Source: Streptosporangiaceae bacterium
GTDB lineage: Bacteria > Actinomycetota > Actinomycetes > Streptosporangiales > Streptosporangiaceae
Length of the DNA: 10,034 nt
NCBI GenBank assembly: GCA_030040815.1
Contig: JASHSZ010000598.1
Coordinates: 1 to 10,034, forward strand
Direction of reading: 5' to 3'
How positions within the stretch are numbered: position 1 is the stretch's first letter; every line of letters begins with the position of its first letter. Below, piece after piece: positions 1-5,456 of the stretch. Made by a program: the position numbers and the translations under genes. The notes under the pieces are model-generated. The model worked only from the letters and a program-made list of their open reading frames with translations. It made no database searches and was not told where the DNA came from.

Positions 1-76
1 TCGGGCTCGCGTGGCGGTAGCGGTCAGCAAGCCAGCCGCAACACGTGGCTGAGGCGCCGTTCACTCGCGTTCGTCA

Positions 77-117
77 AGGTTGGCAGGAGCGTCGGGATAC
101 CTAGGTTGGCAGCAGCG
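77..117. repeat. Imperfect 15-bp direct repeat, 26-bp period
   Basis: AGGTTGGCAGGAGCG at 77-91 recurs as AGGTTGGCAGCAGCG at 103-117, with one mismatch. The 11 bases between the copies are unrelated. The repeat lies in the gene-free left end, downstream of the HAD-like remnant. No function is evident. It could be a remnant of local duplication or a tandem site for a DNA-binding protein. Confidence 0.4.
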
Positions 118-175
118 CCTCATGGCTGGCTCGGTCGCCGACCGGCACCGTCTCGGCTGGCAAGACGCGCATCGG

Positions 176-241
176 TCAGCGTCCGACAAGCGTGCCGCGC
201 CAGTCGAAGAGAACGGCTCGGATAGTGGTCACATTCTGCAT
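176..241 (-). pseudogene. Possible broken 5' end of a HAD-family hydrolase gene
   Basis: On the minus strand a short frame reads MQNVTTIRAVLFDWRGTLVGR and then stops. The core AVLFDWRGTLV resembles the first motif of haloacid-dehalogenase-type hydrolases: a hydrophobic strand, then the nucleophile Asp, then GTLV, usually within the first ten to twenty residues. A GTG at 232, preceded by GGAG at a spacing of 10, would give VTTIRAVLF, a typical family start. The frame ends at 176-178. The other two minus-strand frames down to position 1 also carry stops and show no recognisable HAD continuation, so this looks like an eroded remnant rather than a sequencing frameshift. Only 231 bases past the GTG are visible. 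The match covers about eleven residues, so a chance resemblance is possible. Confidence 0.33.
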
Positions 242-308
242 ACTCCGCACGGCGCCCGAGCGAGAGATGTCGATGGTCATGGTGCAGCATGTCGTAGCTC
301 CGGAGCGG

Positions 309-329
309 GTAGCCGCGGGCCGCGGCTAC
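309..329 (-). terminator. Palindrome, probable terminator of the prolyl oligopeptidase gene
   Basis: GTAGCCGCGG at 309-318 and CCGCGGCTAC at 320-329 are perfect reverse complements around a single G. In RNA this folds to about an 8-bp stem with a 5-base loop. It begins 53 bases past the stop codon of the minus-strand peptidase gene. There is no U tract after it, which is common among terminators of GC-rich actinobacteria. The assignment rests on position and stem strength only. As a DNA palindrome it could instead bind a protein. Confidence 0.45.
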
Positions 330-382
330 AGTCAGGCGGTCACCGGTCGCGGCCGGTCGGTCGCGGCGAGCGGCCAGATCGC

Positions 383-2482
383 TCAGGACGAGCGTGGTGA
401 ACCTGTTGGGCTCGAGGCGGGCCCGAGTACTGCCTCCAGGAAGGCAAGCACGTCGGTGTCGGCGGCGATGGCCTTCGCCGTCGGCTTGCCCGCGCCGTGA
501 CCGGCCGCCGTGTCGACCCGGATCAGGATCGGCTGGTCTCCGCCCTGGGCGGCTTGCAGCGCGGCCGCGAACTTGAACGAGTGGCCGGGCACCACCCGGT
601 CGTCGTGGTCGCCGGTCAGCAGCAGCGTTGCCGGGTAGCGGGTCCCTGGCCGCACGTTATGGAGCGGCGAATACCCGCGCAGCCACGGATACTCGTCCGG
701 GTCGTCGGGACTGCCAACCTCGCCGGTCCAAGCCCACCCGATCGTGAATTTATGGAACCTCAGCATGTCGAACACGCCGACGTGCGGGACGCAGGCACCG
801 AACAATTCTGGGTGCTGCGTCAGGCAGACGCCCACCAGTAGTCCGCCATTCGAGCCGCCCATGATCGCGATCCGGTCGCGGCGCGACCAGCCAGAGGCTG
901 CGAACCACCGCGCGCACGAGCAGAAATCGTCGAAGACGTTCTGCTTATTAGCCCGGCGTCCGGCCTCGTGCCAGGCCCGGCCATACTCGCCACCGCCGCG
1001 CAGGTTCGCGACAGCAAGCAAGCCGCCACGCTCGACCCACGCCGCCATGAGCGGGGAGAACCACGGCGTGATGGCGATATCGAATCCGCCATAGGCGTAC
1101 AGCAGCACGTGCGCCCGCCCGTCGGCCTGCACGTCCCGCCTGCGGGTCAGGAACATCGGCACTCGCGTTCCGTCAGCCGAGGTTGCGAATACCTGCTCGG
1201 TGACGAAATCAGCGGGGTTGATCCGCGCGGCGGAGGGCTCGATCAGCCGCGTCCGGCCGGTCGCCAGGTTGTGCTGCCAGATCGCCCCGGACTCGGTGAA
1301 TGACGTTGCCTTGACGTGCATCAAGTCCGAGCCCGGTCGGCCAGAGACGGCCCAGCGATCCTGGCCATCGGTGGCTAGCGAGGCGATGCCAGGCAGCTTG
1401 ATGTCGTGCAGGTAGCCGCCATCCAGCGCGTGGACCCGCAGCACGGAGTGCGCGTCGCGCAAGTAGTGGCAGACAAGCTGGCCGCCGTAGTGGTAGGCGC
1501 TCTGGAGGGTGTCGGCACTCTCGCCGATGACCTCGCGCCAGCTCTCCCGCTCCGGCGACTCAAGGTCGACTGCCACGACTCGCTTGCGTTCGGCGCCATG
1601 GTCGGTTACCAGGTAGAACGTCGTACCAGTGCTCGTCACGAATGCGTTGACTGACTCGAAGTCGCCGACGAGCGGCCGCAGTTGCGCCGCCGGGTTGTGC
1701 AGGTCAAGCACGTGCAGCTGGGTCTCGTCGCCGGCGGCTCGCTCGATCGTGACGACGAGGAACCGTCCGTCTTCTGTTACTTCGGCGTACGGCAGCCAGT
1801 CGGGCTGGTGCGGCGCTGCGAAAACAACATCGTCGGCGCCTTGCGGCATCCCGATCCGGTGAAAGAGGATCCTTGGCGGTGCGTTGGCTTCGAGAAACTC
1901 AGCACCGGCTGAGGCGGGCTGCATAGCGCCGTAGAAGAAGCCCGATCCGTCGCCACGCCACGCAGCGCCAGAGAACTTCGACCACTCGATCACGTCGGCG
2001 AGGTCCTCTCCGGTCGCAACGTCCCGCACCCGCCACGTCAGCCAGTCCGAGCCGCCATCGCTCGTGGCGTAGGCCAGCAGCGTGCCATCGTCACTGACGC
2101 TGACGGCGCTGACCGCGGTGGTGCCGTCAGCAGACAGCGTGTTGGGGTCGAGCAGCACACGTCCGGTCTCGCCGGGCCCGTCCATGACAGAGAGCATCGG
2201 CTGCGCGGCAAGCCCGGGGTTACGTGACTGGAACCACCGGCCGCCACGCTCGAACGGCACGTCGGCACGCGGGTAGTCCCAAAGGCCCGTCAGTTGCTCG
2301 CGGATCGACTCCCGCGCCGGTACCGCGGCCAGGAAGTTCTCGGTCAGCTCGTTCTCGGCCTTGATCCAGCCGACGGTCGCCGGATCGGTCGTCGTCTCGA
2401 GCCACCGATACGGATCTGCAACCTGCTCGCCGTGGTAGTCGTCGACATCGCCGCCCATCTGGGCCGGGGGATAGGAGTACAC
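383..2482 (-). CDS. Prolyl oligopeptidase (peptidase family S9A)
   Basis: This 699-residue serine peptidase is predicted to cleave short peptides after proline in the cytosol; no signal peptide or membrane segment is visible. The N-terminus carries the family opening YPPAQ...DDYHGEQVADPYRWLE, followed by a long repeat-containing stretch (roughly residues 70-410) expected to form the seven-bladed propeller that limits access to the active site. The C-terminal alpha/beta-hydrolase domain holds the whole triad: Ser544 in GGSNGG, Asp627 in DHDDRVV and His662 in AGHGAGKP. Their spacing is close to that of the pig enzyme (554, 641, 680). The frame stays open upstream to an ATG at 2566, but that extension shows no family similarity. 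GTG 2482 has AGGAGGG-like pairing six bases ahead and begins exactly where the family begins, so I chose it. The gene stands alone, with 170 bases to the upstream neighbour and a palindrome past its stop. Confidence 0.96.
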   Translation of the reverse strand: MYSYPPAQMGGDVDDYHGEQVADPYRWLETTTDPATVGWIKAENELTENFLAAVPARESIREQLTGLWDYPRADVPFERGGRWFQSRNPGLAAQPMLSVMDGPGETGRVLLDPNTLSADGTTAVSAVSVSDDGTLLAYATSDGGSDWLTWRVRDVATGEDLADVIEWSKFSGAAWRGDGSGFFYGAMQPASAGAEFLEANAPPRILFHRIGMPQGADDVVFAAPHQPDWLPYAEVTEDGRFLVVTIERAAGDETQLHVLDLHNPAAQLRPLVGDFESVNAFVTSTGTTFYLVTDHGAERKRVVAVDLESPERESWREVIGESADTLQSAYHYGGQLVCHYLRDAHSVLRVHALDGGYLHDIKLPGIASLATDGQDRWAVSGRPGSDLMHVKATSFTESGAIWQHNLATGRTRLIEPSAARINPADFVTEQVFATSADGTRVPMFLTRRRDVQADGRAHVLLYAYGGFDIAITPWFSPLMAAWVERGGLLAVANLRGGGEYGRAWHEAGRRANKQNVFDDFCSCARWFAASGWSRRDRIAIMGGSNGGLLVGVCLTQHPELFGACVPHVGVFDMLRFHKFTIGWAWTGEVGSPDDPDEYPWLRGYSPLHNVRPGTRYPATLLLTGDHDDRVVPGHSFKFAAALQAAQGGDQPILIRVDTAAGHGAGKPTAKAIAADTDVLAFLEAVLGPASSPTGSPRSS

Positions 2483-2488
2483 CGCGTT

Positions 2489-2494
2489 CCCTCC
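2489..2494 (-). promoter_or_regulatory. Ribosome binding site that fixes the GTG start of the peptidase
   Basis: On the minus strand GGAGGG ends six bases before GTG 2482. This is the best Shine-Dalgarno match near the gene. It supports a 699-residue product over the 727-residue version starting at ATG 2566, because in the longer version this purine run would lie inside the coding region. Confidence 0.75.
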
Positions 2495-2652
2495 GGAATA
2501 TGCCGCAGCACCACGGAAGTGCCGCAATCGGTCAGGAGTCTGGTCTACCGGTGCGGGCGCGTGCAACTGATCTTATTGAGCTGCTCCCGTGGCACATCCG
2601 CGCTGCCCGGTCGGTCGGCCCTGACGGTGTGTGGCGCTCCGCAGCCCGCCGC

Positions 2653-3405
2653 CTATCCCGTCAACTCCTTCAGGTCGCGCAGCATCTGGGTCAGGCTGAA
2701 TCCGACCGGGTCTTGCCCTGCGAGGTCGACGAAGTCCTGGCTGACTATCGCGAAGGACTCGTCCGCGTAGGCGTCGTAGAACTGCCAGCTCATGGACTTA
2801 ACGGCACCCCAAGTGACCACATAGAGGTTCGTGGCGTCGTAAGCCACCGCAGGTATGCAGTGGCCATTTTTCTGGTTCGGCGCTGCGTCTCCTACTGGGC
2901 CGCCCGGCGGTACCAGCCACGGAATCTCCGCATAGTTCCCGCCCTGTGGCACGACGGAATCCGGCAGGGCCACACCGATATAGATCCCACCGAGCAGGTA
3001 GATGGCGCTCATCGCCTCGGCGTGATCCTGCAGCTGGATGCTGGCGAAGGCCGTCACCTTGTGCCCGTCGAGACCCGTCTTGCGCCAGTACTTGAGTACC
3101 GACAGCATGTCGCAGCCCTCGTCGGCAGGGGGCGGGGTGCCCACGAAGTGCTCGTAGAACGACAGCACGGTCGTATCTGGCGCCGTGATCTCATTGCCCG
3201 CGTTAGCCGTCCAGTTCTGGATCAAGTGTGCCGCTGCCGCGCAGGTACAGTCGCCGTATTGGTCGTTGTAATACATCGGCCATGTGCGGACCTTGGAGCC
3301 GTAGTCGACTGACGCCGGCGCCGGCGGCGCCGGCGTGAGATAACTGCTGAAGCGCATTGTTCTGGCGTCGACAACGGGGAGGTTCTTACCAAGCCGATAG
3401 GCCAT
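2653..3405 (-). CDS. Papain-fold (C39-like) cysteine-peptidase-like protein, function unknown
   Basis: This 250-residue protein has no signal peptide and no transmembrane segment. Three landmarks point to the papain-like fold: YGDCTCAAAAH near the N-terminus, where Cys53 (or Cys55) would be the nucleophile at the start of a helix; NGHCIPAVAYD with His182; and VVTWG at 196-200, matching the position of the NSWG motif of papain. At the place of the usual Asn/Asp the protein has Val197, so either a different residue completes the site or the protein does not cut peptide bonds. Residues 24-32 are a Pro/Ala-rich linker. The start ATG has GAGG eight bases ahead. The gene is divergent from the flavoprotein gene and 170 bases upstream of the prolyl oligopeptidase gene on the same strand. 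A link through peptide processing is only speculation. The gene call is firm; the fold is an inference from motifs. Confidence 0.85.
   Translation of the reverse strand: MAYRLGKNLPVVDARTMRFSSYLTPAPPAPASVDYGSKVRTWPMYYNDQYGDCTCAAAAHLIQNWTANAGNEITAPDTTVLSFYEHFVGTPPPADEGCDMLSVLKYWRKTGLDGHKVTAFASIQLQDHAEAMSAIYLLGGIYIGVALPDSVVPQGGNYAEIPWLVPPGGPVGDAAPNQKNGHCIPAVAYDATNLYVVTWGAVKSMSWQFYDAYADESFAIVSQDFVDLAGQDPVGFSLTQMLRDLKELTG
3312..3336. repeat. GC-only 11-bp inverted repeat inside the papain-like gene
   Basis: ACGCCGGCGCC at 3312-3322 and GGCGCCGGCGT at 3326-3336 are perfect reverse complements with a 3-base spacer. The repeat encodes the TPAPPAPAS linker, about 70-94 bases after the start codon of the minus-strand gene. 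The codons alternate CCG and GCG, so the symmetry could arise from a Pro/Ala repeat written in GC-rich codons. In the mRNA it would still make a very stable hairpin early in the coding region. Confidence 0.6.
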
Positions 3406-3785
3406 AGCCCGTACCTCTTTCTGAAAATTCGATCACGGCCCACTTACCAGCGACTCAACATCTGACCGCACGGGCTAAAGATCCCCCGAAGGCCGGCACC
3501 GCGATTCCATCGTGGGCCGAGAGATGGAAGCGAACCGGCCAGTCGGGCCGTCTGGACCAATGACCCAGACGGTCCGCTCATGACATCTGACGCGCGGTCC
3601 TATTCGTCGGATTACAGAGGTCGGGCGCCAAGGCTCAGAGATTGTCCGAGCGAATCCGCGTTTTCCGCAACAGATACGCATTCCGCCGGGCCAGCCTCGG
3701 TTCATGGCAGCTAGGATCTGGCGGCGTGAGTCACGACGGGACCTCGAAGTGGTGTAGCCGGACCACGGCGTAGCGGGAGACAAGC
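3406..3785. other. Divergent 380-base spacer, presumed promoter region for both neighbours
   Basis: No reading frame here resembles a protein. The region must contain the promoters of the minus-strand papain-like gene and the plus-strand flavoprotein gene, but I see no confident -35/-10 pair for either. It holds a strong 12-bp inverted repeat at 3544-3576 and two copies of ACATCTGAC (3458-3466 and 3583-3591). Ribosome binding sites lie at its two ends: GAGG at 3414-3417 (minus) and GGGAG at 3775-3779 (plus). Confidence 0.6.
3544..3576. promoter_or_regulatory. Long inverted repeat in the divergent spacer, operator or leader hairpin
   Basis: CGGGCCGTCTGG at 3544-3555 pairs with CCAGACGGTCCG at 3565-3576. 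Eleven pairs are Watson-Crick and one is G-T, around a 9-base spacer. The inner 8 bp are perfect. It lies between two divergently transcribed genes, 139 bases from one start and 210 from the other. That position fits a shared operator, a 5' leader hairpin of either transcript, or a block between the two transcription units. The sequence alone does not decide between these. Confidence 0.5.
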
Positions 3786-4583
3786 ATGAGCTCACAACCG
3801 CCCAGCGTGCCGATCACCGCTGACACGGTGGCAGGCAGGCACGGTGCCCTGACAGCCAGCCCGTCCCCGGCCGTGCCCGCAACGCGCCGTCCCGTCGGCC
3901 GGAAGCTGCCGCTATCGGGGACCGAGCGGACCCGGCACCGCAGATTCCGGCAGCAAGGGCGGGTTGACCGGGATTCCTTGTATGCGGTGCTAGGCGCCGG
4001 GCTGGTCGCCCATCTCGGCGTGATCACCGGCGGGTGGCCGATGGTGGTTCCCACCATGTACGGATTCACTGCGGACACGATGTACTTGCACGGCTCGGTC
4101 GCCAGCCAGAGCCTGAACACGGCGGGCCCGGTGTGCGTCACCATCACTCTCACCGACGGCCTGGTGCTCGCCCGGTCGGTGTTCGAGCACACGGTCAACT
4201 ACCGGAGCGCCATGGTCTACGGGCAACCGCGGCTGGTCACCGACCGGGCAGAGAAACTCGCCGGGCTCCGCTGCATCACCGAGCACGTCGCACCCGGGCA
4301 GTGGGACTACGCCCGCCGGCCGAGCCGGAAAGAGCTCGCGGCGGTCCGCCTGCTAGCGCTCTCGCTGGACGAGGCTTCGGTGAAGATCCGCACTGGACCG
4401 CCAGACGACGCCGACAGCGCCGATGCCGCGCTGGGCCTGTGGGCAGGCGAAATACCGCTGGCCACCACGTGGCAGCAGCCCGTCCCCGACCCGGCCCTCC
4501 CAGACGGCATCCCGCTTCCCGCCCACGTCCGAACCCGCGCTGGCAGGCCGGCTCACGGCAAAGCCGTTCCCGAATCTATGTAG
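3786..4583 (+). CDS. FMN-binding pyridoxamine 5'-phosphate oxidase family protein
   Basis: This 265-residue protein belongs to the split-barrel flavin-binding group that includes pyridoxamine-phosphate oxidase relatives (Pyridox_ox_2 type). Family blocks are seen in order: LYAVLGAGLVAHLGV at about 65-79, MYGFTADTMYLHGS at 91-104, VTITLTDGLVLARS at 118-131, NYRSAMVYG at 138-146, and a C-terminal KIRTGPPDD block near 200. Such proteins bind FMN or a related deazaflavin and are mostly of unknown substrate; a role in vitamin B6 synthesis should not be assumed. The first 40 residues are Ser/Pro/Ala-rich and look like a non-conserved extension. The start is supported by GGGAG six bases ahead. The gene is divergent from the papain-like gene, and its stop overlaps the end of the convergent thioesterase gene by 8 bp. 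Confidence 0.88.
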   Translation: MSSQPPSVPITADTVAGRHGALTASPSPAVPATRRPVGRKLPLSGTERTRHRRFRQQGRVDRDSLYAVLGAGLVAHLGVITGGWPMVVPTMYGFTADTMYLHGSVASQSLNTAGPVCVTITLTDGLVLARSVFEHTVNYRSAMVYGQPRLVTDRAEKLAGLRCITEHVAPGQWDYARRPSRKELAAVRLLALSLDEASVKIRTGPPDDADSADAALGLWAGEIPLATTWQQPVPDPALPDGIPLPAHVRTRAGRPAHGKAVPESM

Positions 4584-4986
4584 CGGTCCTGTCTGGTGAC
4601 GCAGCAAACTCCGCCAGCCGGGCGCGCTGCTCGTCGCTGAACGGGACCGCGACCCGCGCATCCTGGTCCCAGCGCACCGTGATCACGCGGGCCTCGGCGA
4701 CCACTTCACCGTCCGCGGTTCGAAGCGTCTCGCGGGTCGTCAGGCTGGTCGTTCCCAGCCGTTCCACGACGATCTGGACATGCACGGTGCGGTCGGCGTG
4801 CCGGATCTCGGCCCGGAAGTCGATCTCGAGGCGTACCACCACGTAGATCGGATCTCCGAGCTCGCGCAGGTAGAACGCGTCGCGGGCCTCCTCGAGGTAG
4901 GTGAGGTAGACCGCATTATTGACGTGACCCAGCGCATCGGTATCCCGCCAGCGCACGCTGACCGGGTGCTCGAACGCCGGTGCCAC
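4576..4986 (-). CDS. Acyl-CoA thioesterase, 4HBT/YbgC-like hotdog fold
   Basis: This 136-residue protein has the usual length of a single hotdog domain. The N-terminal block VRWRDTDALGHVNNAVYLTYLEEAR carries the family's catalytic Asp (Asp17, in DTD) and the turn before the long central helix. The remaining strands, VVVRLEIDFRAEI, VQIVVERLGTTSL and EVVAEARVITVRWD, fit the fold. Members hydrolyse acyl-CoA thioesters as dimers or tetramers in the cytosol; the acyl group cannot be read from the sequence. The start is GTG with AGGGAG six bases upstream. That site lies in the 33-base gap after the small Cys-rich gene, so the two are probably co-transcribed. The 3' end overlaps the convergent flavoprotein gene by 8 bp. 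Confidence 0.92.
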   Translation of the reverse strand: MAPAFEHPVSVRWRDTDALGHVNNAVYLTYLEEARDAFYLRELGDPIYVVVRLEIDFRAEIRHADRTVHVQIVVERLGTTSLTTRETLRTADGEVVAEARVITVRWDQDARVAVPFSDEQRARLAEFAASPDRTAT

Positions 4987-5019
4987 GCTCTGCTCCCTCT
5001 TGCCTGGGGGGATCCTCGG

Positions 5020-5379
5020 TCATCGCGTCTGCGCCATCAGCTCGGCCGCGCACGGCGCGCACGTCGGCACCTGAACCTCCCCGAACAGCCCGAAGTGCCG
5101 GGAAGTCGCCGTCACGGGCTCGCCGTCGCAGACCCGCATTCCGGGATGAGCCGCCGAGCAAAGGCAGTGGCAGCCGCTCGGGACGGGAAGACCCAGGGCT
5201 CGCATCAGCTGGCGGCGCCGCGCCTCGGCCACGACCAAGGGGTCGGCAGCAAACCGGCTGACCGCCTGAAGGTACGGCTTTAGCTGCTCGCCGATGTCCG
5301 CCAGCGCGTTGCCCACAGCCTCCGATATGGCGTTGACTGCCGCCAGGAATCGCTCGGCGGGGTCGGGCTGCTCGCTCAT
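5020..5379 (-). CDS. Small cysteine-rich, zinc-ribbon-like hypothetical protein
   Basis: This 119-residue protein has no function I can name. The first 60 residues are acidic to neutral and predicted helical (AERFLAAVNAISEAVGNALADIGEQLKPYLQAV). The second half holds seven potential metal ligands: Cys70, Cys72 and Cys74 in GCHCLCSAAH, His78, Cys84, and Cys107 and Cys110 in TCAPC. The CxC...CxxC pairing suggests a structural zinc site. Comparable CHCLC...CAPC proteins occur as hypothetical proteins in actinomycetes. The start is uncertain: ATG 5379 opens a natural MSEQPDP, while GTG 5385, two codons earlier, has a GAG at better spacing. The gene lies 33 bases ahead of the thioesterase gene on the same strand, probably in one operon, and is divergent from the PLP-enzyme gene. 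Confidence 0.8.
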   Translation of the reverse strand: MSEQPDPAERFLAAVNAISEAVGNALADIGEQLKPYLQAVSRFAADPLVVAEARRRQLMRALGLPVPSGCHCLCSAAHPGMRVCDGEPVTATSRHFGLFGEVQVPTCAPCAAELMAQTR

Positions 5380-5444
5380 ATGCACACCATCTCAGCTCAG
5401 CCCGGCGCCCGCCAGTGGCGGCCGGTCGCGAGGCTCGCCGAAGA

Positions 5445-5450
5445 TACGGT
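5445..5450 (+). promoter_or_regulatory. Candidate -10 element of a leaderless promoter for the PLP-enzyme gene
   Basis: TACGGT fits the actinobacterial TANNNT -10 and ends six bases before ATG 5457. That places the expected transcription start at or next to the start codon. No good -35 is visible, and the start codon has only a weak GGTGA ahead of it, which agrees with a leaderless transcript. A small perfect palindrome, CCGCCAGTGGCGG at 5409-5421, sits just upstream of the -35 position. Confidence 0.4.
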
Positions 5451-5456
5451 GACCCC

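Noticed and set aside
80..500. Two overlapping plus-strand open frames of about 100 codons at the left end
   Set aside because: Their translations are Arg/Gly/Ser-rich with no recognisable motifs, they lack ribosome binding sites, and their 3' parts run antisense into the prolyl oligopeptidase gene.
2500..3312. A 270-codon plus-strand open frame opposite the papain-like gene
   Set aside because: It is the antisense shadow of the papain-like gene. Its translation is unpatterned and rich in His/Arg/Val, while the opposite strand has motifs and a good ribosome binding site.
4034..4846. A 270-codon plus-strand frame across the flavoprotein and thioesterase genes
   Set aside because: It is an Arg/Pro/Ser-rich frame-shifted translation that crosses the end of two well-supported genes. 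This is typical of spurious long frames in GC-rich DNA.
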